Shown here piece after piece: positions 22,818 to 33,495 of a DNA stretch of 64,000 bases. Location of the stretch: contig CM065805.1 of assembly GCA_033398695.1 (NCBI GenBank), forward strand, positions 169,237,787-169,301,786, read 5' to 3'. The position numbers were made by a program, and so were the translations under genes. Within the stretch, counting starts at the first letter, position 1; each line of letters starts with the position of its first letter. Origin of the DNA: Orobanche coerulescens (lineage: Eukaryota > Streptophyta > Magnoliopsida > Lamiales > Orobanchaceae). The notes beneath the pieces were generated by a model, which worked only from the letters and a program-made list of their open reading frames with translations, searched no databases and had not been told where the DNA came from.

Positions 22818-23270
22818 AAGCATCGCCTTGGGAACAGAGTAATATCATAGATTCCCGCACGAGGCCTCGAAGGACCCTCCCGCACTGGCTAGCTAAACAA
22901 ATCACAACATAAGCATCGCCTTGGGAACAGAGTAATATCATAGATTCCCGCACGAGGCCTCGAAGGACCCTCCCGCACTGGCTAGCTAAACAAATCACAA
23001 CATAAGCATCGCCTTGGGAACAGAGTAATATCATAGATTCCCGCACGAGGCCTCGAAGGACCCTCCCGCACTGGCTAGCTAAACAAATCACAACATAAGC
23101 ATCGCCTTGGGAACAGAGTAATATCATAGATTCCCGCACGAGGCCTCGAAGGACCCTCCCGCACTGGCTAGCTAAACAAATCACAACATAAGCATCGCCT
23201 TGGGAACAGAGTAATATCATAGATTCCCGCACGAGGCCTCGAAGGACCCTCCCGCACTGGCTAGCTAAAC
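22818..23270 (-). repeat. 93-bp tandem repeat, five regular copies, in C 5' LTR
   Basis: Starts at 22818, 22911, 23004, 23097 and 23190, each exactly 93 bp apart (31 codons), which opens a false repetitive frame of 140 codons on the minus strand. Confidence 0.93.
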
Positions 23271-24341
23271 GAACTCAAGCACGAGTAATATATCACACCG
23301 AGGATATCCAAACAATTCACCCAGAGGCATCAAACACTTAGTAAAACAACACGTCAACCACAATGCACCGAAATGAAACAATATACGTCCACACGCAATT
23401 ACCAAGTGCATCATCAACACCAACATGTCCATAAGATTCACATACTCGTTCGAGAAACACACCGATCACAAAACACACACGATTTTGAAAGAGGGCCTTT
23501 AACAAGGCTAACCAAATCTTTTGAAAACTCGTTTTAAACAATCAAACAAATATATAAAGACGATCACCAATTATCACATTCGCAAAACAAGAATAGTATG
23601 GGCAAGGTACTTGCCTCGAATGACCACAACGCGGAGAATCGGCCGAAGTAGGTTGGCACGAACCGACTACGAACTCACCGACTCCACCGAACGACAATCC
23701 ACAACAATGAACTACGAACGAAAACAATAACAATGAAAATGAATTCCAAAGTACGACCCAAAGCCGCTGAATTCAAAGAACAAATGACGAAGGTTCAAGG
23801 ATTTCCCCCAAAACGGTCAAGAACACGATTCGTCCCGTCAAAACCCGAAAACGGAATTCCAAGTCGAAATATGGATATACAATCCATAGAATATGTTTAA
23901 CAACATCATTTAACCATAATCGATCCATCGAAAACGGATGAAAAACGAGATCGGGGACAAATCCCCCGAAAAGTCAACTCGAAGGAAATCAAGAATTATA
24001 CTTCGATTCGACGAAGAACAATGGATTAAATGATGTTAAACACAAGAATACTATCAAGATTAATCATACCCATCATGAATTAATCAACAACACGGAACGA
24101 ATCGGACGAAATTGCAAAAATCCCCAAATTCACGAAATTAGGGTTCTAAGGAAGATTACCTTGATTCGCTGGATCAAAGGATGATAACGGACGATTGATT
24201 GATGTTATGGACTCCAGAACTTCATGGTTTTGTTGTTAAACAACATGGCTTCGTCGCCCATGAATCGCCACTCGCGGATGGAGAAGGAAGGAAATGAAAA
24301 ACGAAGTGAAATGTGATCGCCACCATATTTATATCGCGGAC

Positions 24342-24742
24342 TAGCGTGCGCTAGCCTTCCCGGACTAGCGTGCGCTATCGGCCGTATCGGCCGAGCACCC
24401 TCGGCCAGTGGCCCACACGACCCGGCATCACAAAGCAACCTGCCCAGAACTGTCGACCCAACTCCCGCTAGCGTGCGCTACGGCCGGATACTGCGCGCGC
24501 TAGCCTGGCCCGAGAGCCACCGGATCGAACCGCCGGCAGTAACGTCGCTAGCCGGCCGACGGCGTGCGCTACGCTGCCGACTAGCGCGCGCTACGCTCGG
24601 CGTAGCGTGCGCTACTGCCCGATCTGACCGAGTCCGAACCTCGAAACCCAGCTGCCCGGGCGATGGCGTCGCTAGGCCACCCGGCAGCGTGCGCTACACC
24701 TGCCGGTTAGCGCGCGCAGCCTTCCGGCCGTAGCGTGCGCTA
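24342..24742 (-). promoter_or_regulatory. Palindrome array of C 5' LTR, with TATA at 24326-24333
   Basis: Counterpart of 18457-18874; the pair at 24342 and 24366 is intact, several others are shortened (ACGTCGC for ACGTACGC). As the 5' LTR this is the copy that would drive transcription. Confidence 0.8.
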
Positions 24743-25302
24743 CGCCGGTTCCTGCCGCACCCGTCCGGCCGGTGCCCGCAATCGTCCGGCCAGTCCCGCC
24801 ACCGTCAGGGCTCGACGACCCGATTTCCGAAAACGTACGGAATGAACACGACGAAAAGTTCGCGGACAACATAAACGACTCGAAACGAAAGCGTAATACC
24901 ATAATTAGTCATACGCGACCAAGAAACGGGTCGAGACAACAATTACAGGTACGGATACCCGTAACTTTCAAGAAATTACAAAATGGCCCAAAACGCCCGG
25001 AAATCACGATACGTGATCGAATAACCAAACCGAAGTTCACAACACGTCGAACAAAGTTAAACGGACTTGTGGGAAACTCGAAACAACAGTTTCGGACGAG
25101 ATTCGCAAGAATCGAACTCAAGTGCGGAAAAGTCGCTAAAAAGCACAGAACTCAACGAAACGACACCGAAACGAACTCGGATGTCAAAAAGTGTAGACTT
25201 AATCATTCTCAGAATGACGAAACGATCATGAGTGAGTCGTCAAAACGGACTCCGACCGAAAAAAAAGAAATTTACCGAAAATCGAAAATTGCGGATATTA
25301 CA

Positions 25303-25307
25303 AAACT
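25303..25307. repeat. Target-site duplication AAACT, right copy (C)
   Basis: Matches 16178-16182; B internal sequence resumes. Confidence 0.93.
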
Positions 25308-25690
25308 CCCTTCTTTGTGTTGTGCCTCGTGTGACACGAGTTATTTGTTTGATTAGTTGTTAAATGATGGAATCCTTCTGTGGATTTTGATTTCACGATA
25401 TGTGTTTATTAGACTCTCGTATTTGGTTTATACGAGGAGTGTCGTCACTGCTGATGTATTTTCGAACCGTATTTTATCCGCTGCGTGAGTTCTTTCAAAC
25501 GGCTTTCGGTATTTTGCAAACTGAGTTTTATTTCGTAAAACCGATTCCTTGAATCAAGTTATGGCATTTTGGCCTTGAATATTTCATGATGGTTTGACAA
25601 ATGATTTTGTGAGTTTTGGAAAAATATTATCGTCATTGGTCTTTTTAGAATTTTCGAAATGAGATGGGAAATTGTGCTTAGCCAGGTAAA
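25308..25690 (+). other. B internal region after C, no gene
   Basis: Aligns with C's internal region read on the minus strand (CCCTTCTTTGTGTTGTGCCT is shared). No coding signal. Confidence 0.6.
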
Positions 25691-26380
25691 TCCTTGTGAG
25701 AAAGGTTTACGGCATGTAATTTTTCTGATGTGTTCTGTTGTTGTCTTTGTGGGTCGTTAGCGCACGCTACGCTTTGCAGCTAGCGCGCGCAAGAGTGCGT
25801 TGGTAGTACGCTAAGGGGAGGATAGCGCACGCTACCTGGTAGTTCAGGGCAGTCCAGGAGCTACTGGACTGGGCCTGAAGTTCTCGTTAGCGCACGCTAA
25901 CACTTGGGGTTAGCGCACGCTAACAGTGTATTTTTGGTCGGGAGTTTTGTTTGGTGCCGTGATAGCGCACGCTAACCTTAATGATTAGCGCACGCTAATT
26001 GTGTCCAGTATAAATACTGGACACCATCTAAGTTGCATTTTTCTTCATTTCTTCACCTTCCTCCATGAGTTCGAGACGTAGCGACTCGGTTTCGCATCTG
26101 GGCTGATTTTTCTTCCACCCAAAGGTGTTTTGGAGTATCCTAGATGATTTTTAACATCATCTAATCCATTGTTCTTCGCCGAATCTAGGTATTTTCTTGA
26201 ATCCCTAGAGTTGACTTTTGGAGTTTTGTTCTTGATATCGTTTTCCATCCAGTTTTGATAAACCGATTGTTGTTTTAACGATGTTGTTAAACATATCCCG
26301 AGGATTGTATATCACCGCCGTGATTTTGAGCGATTTGATGCGTGTGATATGATGTGTTTAAGTAAATGTTGATACGTGCG
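25690..26380 (+). repeat. Relic gypsy LTR inside B's internal region
   Basis: B has about 0.7 kb here that C lacks. It contains palindromes at 25758, 25781, 25804, 25823 | 25888, 25911 | 25963, 25986, a TATA box (TATAAATA, 26009-26016) 11 bp after the last copy, and an R-like segment. A sequence resembling an LTR 3' end (GGTTTACGGCATGTAAT) precedes it. The ends are not clean, so boundaries are approximate. Confidence 0.65.
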
Positions 26381-28066
26381 AATTTTGGGCATTTTGGCCT
26401 ATTGTACTTCTGAAAAACCTTGAGTATCTTAGAAAATAAACCTCGAGACGTACTTTTAAAATAAATTATTTTCTCACAAAGGTTTCAAGATGCCTACTAG
26501 TGTCACGCTATGTTTCAAAATTATTCTACTTTGAGGATCAAAATATTTTGAAATATTTCTAATGAATTAGAAATGCATTCGCTTAGACCCGAAGGTCGAA
26601 TATAGCTGACAAGTTTTAATTTAACGAAAGGTGTCTTCATTTTTTTTATTAAACGCAAGATGATTTTTTTTTTAAAAAAAAAAAAAAAGTCTCGATGACG
26701 ATGTTTGTACTACTTTTTGATATATGATACTCAAGATCAACTGGTGCTTGCAAGTTATTTTCAAAAGATGGTTTTGTTTTCAAAACCTATCATTCCTAAT
26801 TGTGGTCCGGGAATATATGTGTGATGTTCGTGCTCTCGTTAGGGTGTTAACCCCGAGTTGTTGTTGAATTGGTGGTGTGAGCGTTGAGTCGTTCGCCACA
26901 CAGTTGTCGTGGTAGCCTCTGCGAGGGGTGTGATATTGGTATTGGATGTTGTCGCCTCGTAGCGGTTTATGCGTTATCGCATATATGCGAGCTGTTAGAG
27001 CTCGGGTTGGTATGATTGTGTGCATCGGTGATTGTTCCGTATCGTGTCGGTTGCTTATTGTATTGTTACCTTGGTTCCGTTGTTGTGAGTTTCTGGAGCG
27101 AGGTCAAAAGTAATACCCGTACTATTTTGACTTCTATATCTTCTCTTTCTCTATTCTATCGATTCGCTCGTGTTCATTGATACCTTCTGAACCTGATCTA
27201 TACCTTGGTTTCATCATTCGAACGAGCTGTAATCTGGTTTTGAGTCGATTTGGTTATCGCTGTGACTTTTCCGAATTCGGTTCGACTATTGTGAATCTTG
27301 TTCGGAAGTAACATTTTTTGGTTCTAATAGTTCTTTTATTCAAAGTGGATCGGATTTTGAACTTCTGTATTTTTAGCTCTATCAACTCGTTTATGCTCGT
27401 TAACATTTCTGAACTTTCGCTATCCCTTGCTTTTGTTGATCGAACGAGGGTGGTATTGTTTCGGAATAACTCGTTTGTCGTTGTGGCTTTTCAATCGCTA
27501 TTCCCTTTCCTGTGGATATTGTGGGAATGCACGTCTTGTCGCTCTCACCAGTCATCCCGGGAGTTGTTGTTTGAATTTTATTATCCTACGTGTTTCGGAC
27601 ATGATTGTTCGATTTTTGTTGTCTCAATCGCTTGTTTGTTCGGTTTTGTTCTCGTTTCGTGATTGTTGAGCGTTCAGGCTCCTTCGTAATTCCCTTAAGT
27701 TCGGGAAATTAGTCTCGTTTTCGATCTTCCAACCCTTGGGCGGTGGAATTCCGTATTTGTTCAGCGTTGACTCGCGTTTTGGGTTGATAAACCGTTGGGT
27801 TGGTCAATCGTATTGATTTTCGTTCGTTGAGTTTGTGATTGTTCGGATAATCGACTCGATTGTATTTCCTATTTGATGACGCTTGTCACTCGTTGATTTT
27901 ATTATGTCTCTACCGGTGACGTTGTGTTAGTCGCCCTAGAGCGTATTTTCTCGCCGTATGTCTCTTTGCGTTCCTTGCAGCGTTTCGCCGTTGGGCGCGA
28001 GTCTTCGGTTTTGTGTATCTCGTCGAGTTTTCTTGGCAAGGGATATTGCTTCTCCCTACTTATTTT
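26381..28066 (+). other. B internal region, no gene; second tract-like site near 27090
   Basis: Aligns with C's internal region. It contains a T/A homopolymer run near 26664-26688 and, near 27085-27125, a tract-like segment before TAATACCCGTA similar to that in C. No coding domains seen. Confidence 0.6.
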
Positions 28067-28103
28067 AAGTTTCGGGACGAAACTTCTTTTAAGGAGGGTA
28101 GAA
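28067..28103 (+). other. Hairpin and polypurine tract of B
   Basis: AAGTTTCGGGACGAAACTT (28067-28085), then TTTTAAGGAGGGTAGAA directly before the 3' LTR. Same pair as in A, C and E, although no pol gene precedes it in B. Confidence 0.82.
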
Positions 28104-30482
28104 TGTAATATCCGCAATTTTCGATTTTTGGTAAATTTCTTTTTTTCGGCCGGAGTCCGTTTTGACGGCTCGCTCATGACCGTTTCGTCATTCTGAGAAT
28201 GATTAATTCTACACTTTTTGTCATCCGAGTTCGTTTCGGTGTTGTTTTGTTGAGTTCTGTGCTTTTTAGCGACTTTTCCGCACTTGAGTTCGATTCTTGC
28301 GAATCTCGTCCGAAACTGCTGTTTCGAGTTTCCCGCAAGTCCATTTAACTTTGTTAGACGTGTTGTGAACTTCGGTTTGGTTATTCGATCACGTATCGTG
28401 ATTTCCGGGCGTTTTGGGCCATTTTGTAATTTCTTGAAAGTTACGGGTATCCATATCTGTATTTGTCGTCTTGACCCTTTTCTTGGTCGCGTATGATTAA
28501 TTATTGCATTACGTTTTCATCTCGAGTCGTTGACGTCGTCCGCGAACTTTTCGTCGTGTCCGCTCGCGCTTCGGAAATCGAGGCGTCGGGTCATGGCGGC
28601 CGAGCACCGGCCGGACGGGTGCGGATCGCCGGACGAGTGCCGACATCGCCGAGCAGCACGGCAGAACCGGCGAGCGCACGCCACTGGCCGGACGCCGCGC
28701 GCGCTTAGCTCGGCAGTAGCGCACGCTGCCGAGCCAGCCAGACGCTATCGGCCCGGGCAAGAGGTATTCTCGAGGTTCTCGACTCGGCCGATCGGCGGTA
28801 GCGCACGCCATCGCCGGTCGAGCGCGCGCTAACCGGGCAGGTAGCGCACGCCGCCGGCCGACTAGCGTACGCACGGACGAGTTGTCACCCAGCTGGCTAC
28901 CGGATGCCGGCCAGCGCGCAGCTTCCGGCCGTAGCGCACGCTAGCGGAGTCGGGCGGTCGAGTCACGGTCGGCGGATTGGTCGGTGGTGCCGGGTCGTGC
29001 GGGCCATGGCCGAGTGTGCTCGGCCAATACCGCCGATAGCGCACGCTAGTCGGGAAGGCTAGCGCACGCTAGTTCCGGCCAAGATATAAATGACAGACCA
29101 GCGACTTTCTCCGTCATTTTTCATTTCATTTCTCTTCGGTCCGCGGCTGGGGTTTCGGAGGAGACGAAACCATGTTGTTGAACAACAAATCCATGAAGTT
29201 CTTGAGGTTATATCGTTGATCAATCATCCTATAACATCCTTCGATCCAGCGAATCAAGGTTAGATCTTTAGAACCCTACTTTTGGGTAGATTTGGGGATT
29301 TTCGCGTTTTTGTCCGATTCATTCCGTTTTGTCGATTAATTCATGATGAATATGATTAATCTTGTTGGTATTCTTAGTTTCCCTACGGATTCATGGTATA
29401 TTTCGTGATTTTTACGGAATCGAGAGGGTTTGGTTGTGGTCCACCCTCGTTGTTGTTTATATACGAATATACATGAATCGTAGGCGGGTTTTCGGTTGTA
29501 TTCCAATTCCGTATTCATTTAGAAATGGTTGTGATTGTATTCTTCGAATCGTTAGGTTCGGTTTCATTGGTTCCTAGCGTTCGTCGGTGACTTTCCTTTC
29601 CGTTCGTTGCGTCGTCAATAATTCAAGGCAAGTATTTTTGGAAACCTTTAAGCTTAACATGAAATGGTGATGTATATTACTTGTGTGTAACTCACCTCGT
29701 GTTGGCTGACGGGTCAAGGAGGGAAATCTATGCCGCCGCCTGGATTTCACGAGTTTGTTTAGCTAGCCATGGGAGGGTCCTTAGAGGCCTCGTGCGGGAA
29801 TCTATGATATTACTCTGTTCCCAAGGCGATGCATGTGCGTGTTTTGTTTTATAATGTAGCCGGTGCGGGAGGGTCCTTAGAGGCCTCGTGCGGGAATCTA
29901 TGATATTACTCGCTCCCAAGGCTAATTGTTTGACCGTTTATTTTCCTAAAAGACATGTCTGTTTTTGACTTTTGAACTTGATATTGGTGCATGTACTATG
30001 AAATGTGTAAGCGATTGGTTTGCCTTGAATACTTGTACTAGCGTAATTGCTAACCCTTTGGGGACCCGTTGTCGGGAAATTCTTGTTATGGATTTCGTGT
30101 TATGTTCACCCACGAGCTGCTACTGGATGGTACGAGGATGTCGGCCAAGGTTGTTGACATGTGCAATTGAGTCTTGTTATTTCCTACTGTCTCTTTTGAT
30201 ATGGATGTTTTCCAAATTGTAAACTTATAGATTGTACTCGCGAGTACTTAGGCTTTTCCTCTCAGATTGTAATTGGTCCTTGTTGGAGTTACTGTATTTG
30301 TCGGTTGATGTTTATTATGCCGGTTGTACCGGACGTGTTGTTTTATGTTCTTGTTGTTAACAATTGTTTCCTTGCTAACCGAGATGGTTAGTCGAGAGGT
30401 GTTTTTCTTGTGTTAGCCTGGTGGGTCCCATGTAGGGGTCCACGGCGCTGTAATACACCTCGAATATCTTGGGGGTGTTACA
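28104..30482 (+). repeat. B 3' LTR (2379 bp)
   Basis: Partner of 12556-14953. The palindrome array spans about 28671-29071 (terminal pair at 29037 and 29060) and TATAAAT is at 29085. It ends GGGGGTGTTACA, followed by TSD AACGC. Confidence 0.93.
28671..29071 (+). promoter_or_regulatory. GC-rich palindrome array of B 3' LTR
   Basis: Counterpart of 13129-13536 with many small indels between the two; the terminal pair is spaced 23 bp and stops 13 bp before TATAAAT. Confidence 0.8.
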
Positions 30483-30487
30483 AACGC
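30483..30487. repeat. Target-site duplication AACGC, right copy (B)
   Basis: Matches 12551-12555; D's U3 resumes with ACGCCA, completing the split palindrome. Confidence 0.93.
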
Positions 30488-30556
30488 ACGCCAGCGCAGC
30501 CAATGCAGAAAGTTCTGCATCACCTTTCAAAGGTGGTGGACTGTTTTTAAGCCCGA

Positions 30557-30609
30557 TAGCGCACGCTACACTTGATGTAGTGCACGATAATCATCGTCTA
30601 GTATATATA
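30557..30609 (+). promoter_or_regulatory. Terminal palindrome pair and TATA box of D
   Basis: TAGCGCACGCTA at 30557-30568 and TAGTGCACGATA at 30578-30589, then 12 bp to TATATATA at 30602. Same geometry as A, S1 and H. Confidence 0.82.
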
Positions 30610-31299
30610 GGACTACATGGCGTAAATGCCGTCATTTCATCACTCCCTCATTTTTTCTCTCCGGCAGCGGGCGACCTGGGGTTTAAGGAAGTGCAGTTCT
30701 TCACCTGATATCATCATCCATTCACGTTTTGAAGTTTCTAACGCAGAGTTATCAGCATCTTAACGCCTTTTACCATCCAGATTGAGGTAATTCATGCAAA
30801 ACCCTAGTTTCGGGATTTTTTGGGTTTTCTTGCGACCTTATCACTTAGGGTTCCTGATTAACCTTGGTTTGTGTTGGATTGGGATGTTAGCCATAATCCC
30901 TTGTTCTTGTTGAAGTTCATGGGTTAAATTCCGAGCTTTCACTCATAGTATGAGTATGGCCCATGTTCGCAAGGTGTTCGGTTGATTGTCCCTAAGGGTA
31001 AAACTTAGGGAGATTCTTTCATTTCCGTCCTATTGTGCTTGATATAGTCTTGTGCTGTGCTAGGACCAGATCACTGAATAAAGTCAGACCACAGGTTCCA
31101 CAGTTCATTGTTTCTTATGTTGTTCCAACTAAGGCAAGTACTTTGATTGTGTTTGATGTACTTCGTGTGAATATGTGGAAAATGTGATTTTATGAAAACT
31201 GGTAATTTCACAAAATGTGATTTGTCCCATTTCATGAAAAAGTGGTGGTTTCTGAAAATGCGACATGTGGTCGAGTGCCAAGTAAAACCAGTGAGGGTC

Positions 31300-31304
31300 C
31301 CTTG
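31300..31304. repeat. Target-site duplication of E, left copy (CCTTG)
   Basis: CCTTG before TGTAACACCC at 31305; the right copy at 42039-42043 reads CCCTG, one mismatch. A has CCCTGGGGTCC at the matching LTR position, which supports a post-insertion mutation. Confidence 0.7.
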
Positions 31305-31879
31305 TGTAACACCCCAAATCACAAATGGGACATTACATGCCGTAGGGCCCTCATGAGGCCTACCAGGCAAAGACATGACACACAATCCGAATATGAAAAC
31401 CCAAAAGACACAATTATCATAGTAGAACAGGGCCGTGGCCTTGGCCAAAACATTTTAATTAAGTACCGAAAAGTGCAAAACCACATAAATCCATTGCCCA
31501 CGCAGGGGACTTAAACCAATTTATAGAATACTCAATCCAACTCCAACATCAAGATAAAGACAATAGTAAAACATAAAACACGACTCGAGCCTCATCATCA
31601 TGTCGGTCCATCTTTCACATGCGGATCTCGTGCCAGCTCCTCAGCTCGCCCGGTACATGAAATGCATAAGACGCATTTCTCCCATTTAAGGGGTTAGCAT
31701 CCGAATAGCTAGTGCAAGTACACAATTACACTACATCATATATATATATATCCAATTTGACACAAGCAAAAACGTATTGAGAAAAACTTTTGCAATCAAT
31801 ATTCCGGAATATCACAATTTACACTAAAACAGTATATCCTCAATATTTCCACATCACAACAATCACAATTGGTAACCCG

Positions 31880-32098
31880 CGGCCGTACCCATTAGTATCG
31901 ACCCCCAGAGGCCCCGTCGGACCGTCCCGGGTTAGAAACCATTTCTGCGGCCATACCCATTAGTAACGACCCCCAGAGGCCCCGTCAGACCGTCCCCGGG
32001 TGGAAGAGCATCAACACGCGCACCCAAGTCCACTCCCATGGCCGTACCCATTACTATCGACCCCAATAGGCCACGTATGCCATCCCCGGGTGGAAGAG
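31880..32098 (-). repeat. Three-copy imperfect repeat in E 3' LTR
   Basis: The block TACCCATTAGTATCGACCCC followed by AGAGGCCCCGT and CCCGGGT occurs three times at intervals of about 67-90 bp. The 5' LTR carries it at about 40458-40680. Confidence 0.8.
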
Positions 32099-32720
32099 CA
32101 ACAATCACATTCATTCGATAGCACAATTACATCATTTGCATCAAAATCATACACACACAATGAAACGTAATACATGTACTTGCCTTGAATTAGACGAAGC
32201 GAAGGAAACGACGAAAGAATAGTTTCGGTCCGAACAATCCTCCCAAATCCGTTACTAACACAATAACGGTATACAAACAAGTCTCAATATTGCGGAAATG
32301 TAAGAATTAATCCTAATTCTACCCGTTGGAACAATTTTTCGGTCACTACGAAGTCCTAGACGGTTTTAATCTTACAATGGCGAAGCTACGAGGTTAAATT
32401 CGTTAGATTATAATGGAAACAAGGGATTACGACTACACATTCGTAATCTAACAATTCGACGGAGCTAAATCGGATTAAAAGGAAGAATTATGTCAAAAAT
32501 CCCGAAATCCCCAAAAACTAGGGTTCAACGATGTATACCTCGATTCGGACAGAGAATGATGATTATGATGATGATTAACCTCCCTTGGTACATAATAATC
32601 AATCTTCAGAGGAACTCTACGGATTGCCCTGGACAAATCGCTCCAAATCGCTCAAGAAAACTCACGTCGCGCACAAAGGGATGAGAAGAAATGAAATAAT
32701 ACGACTGAGGTTAAGTCGGG

Positions 32721-32727
32721 ATTTAAA
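32721..32727 (-). promoter_or_regulatory. Probable TATA box of E 3' LTR
   Basis: ATTTAAA on plus (TTTAAAT on minus), 15 bp from the nearest palindrome; a weaker box than in the other LTRs. Confidence 0.5.
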
Positions 32728-32742
32728 ACGCATGACAGTGTG

Positions 32743-32930
32743 TTACGTACGTTAACACGAGTTGTTAACGTACGTTATGATGTTTACGTACATAACCTCT
32801 CACAGGTTAACGTACGTAACAAACAATCTGTACTCTATTGTGAAAACCATAACGTACGTTACCAATAAGGTATAACGTACGTTATGATGCCTGTATAATG
32901 TACGTAAAGGAGTATGCATAACGTACGTTA
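32743..32930 (-). promoter_or_regulatory. Palindrome array of E with variant motif TAACGTACGTTA (4-4)
   Basis: The shared core ACGTAC starts at 32745, 32768, 32786, 32810 | 32852, 32875, 32898 (ATGTAC), 32921. Spacing is 23-24 bp apart from one 18-bp step. The outer bases G3 and C10 of the common motif are A and T in nearly every copy. The 5' LTR carries the same array at 41325-41512. Confidence 0.85.
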
Positions 32931-33457
32931 TGCATGCAGCAGTCCTACGCTGCTAAACACTTAATTCTGCACAGTCGATACAACGACGAAACGCAACACA
33001 AGGATAGAATCAAAAGTGTAAACACTAGGTATCCATAACAACAAAGCTGAGTGTTGAAAGAAAATACACTTCCGACTACCGAGGAATCCAAAATACGACA
33101 AGGAGGATAAAAGCACCCTAAACTTCTAGGAAATTACAAAATGACCCAAACATCCGAAAATTCATGATACGACGTCGGATTAACAATACGAAACTCACAA
33201 CATGAGCAACTCATCCAAACGAACTCATATAAATAGAGGAATAATGAAATCAAACGAGTTTTACGAGAATCGAACATACATACAACAAAATATAATTTAC
33301 GAAGAAAATACGTAAAAATATCTTCGAAACTCGTCCGGATGGAAAAACTCCAAGAACAAAATAGATTCAGAATTACAAACTAGTAATAAGCGAGTCGTCC
33401 GAAACGAACATACACCAAAAATAGAAATTACCAAAAATAGAAAGTACGGATATTACA

Positions 33458-33495
33458 TTCTTTCCCCCTAAAAAATAAGTTTCGTCCCGAAACTT
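33458..33495 (-). other. Polypurine tract and hairpin of E
   Basis: On minus: AAGTTTCGGGACGAAACTT (33495-33477), then TTTTTTAGGGGGAAAGAA before the 3' LTR. Confidence 0.82.

Larger units (their letters stand above)
16183..25302 (-). mobile_element. C: non-autonomous gypsy element, same family as B, minus strand, 9.1 kb
   Basis: On the minus strand: 5' LTR 25302-22049, PBS 22044-22033, a gene-poor internal region of about 2.6 kb, hairpin and polypurine tract 19464-19427, 3' LTR 19426-16183; TSD AAACT. LTRs are 3.25 kb, longer than B's partly because of a 93-bp tandem repeat. Only a gag zinc-knuckle relic remains. It inserted in B's internal region. Confidence 0.92.
22049..25302 (-). repeat. 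C 5' LTR (3254 bp)
   Basis: Partner of 16183-19426. It carries five exact-length 93-bp repeats and a palindrome array with CAG/CTG-to-CG differences. No gene. Confidence 0.93.
12556..30482 (+). mobile_element. B: non-autonomous gypsy element with 2.4-kb LTRs, contains C
   Basis: Paired LTRs 12556-14953 and 28104-30482, PBS TGGTATCGGAGC at 14959, a hairpin and polypurine tract before the 3' LTR, and TSD AACGC. Without C the internal region is about 4.0 kb and carries only a protease relic. It must move with proteins supplied in trans. It has two leader-like segments (14959 and about 16025) and a relic LTR (25690-26380), so it is a composite. It lies inside D's U3. Confidence 0.9.
30488..31304 (+). 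repeat. D 5' LTR, segment 2 (end of U3, TATA, R)
   Basis: Holds the terminal palindrome pair (30557, 30578) and TATATATA at 30602-30609, 12 bp further on. The R region matches A's (AAGGCAAGTACTTTGATTGT). It is cut at 31304 by E. Confidence 0.85.
31305..33457 (-). repeat. E 3' LTR (2153 bp)
   Basis: TGTAACACCCCAAATCAC...GGATATTACA on plus. Near-identical to 39871-42038. It contains a three-copy repeat, an AT microsatellite (31738-31751) and the TAACGTACGTTA array. No gene. Confidence 0.93.

Noticed and set aside
22810..23232. 140-codon repetitive open frame on the minus strand
   Set aside because: It is open only because the 93-bp tandem repeat is a multiple of three; the other LTR copy with small losses does not keep it.
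24772..25356. 194-codon plus-strand frame
   Set aside because: Antisense to C's LTR U3 and running across the TSD into B; Lys/Arg/Thr-rich with no domain.
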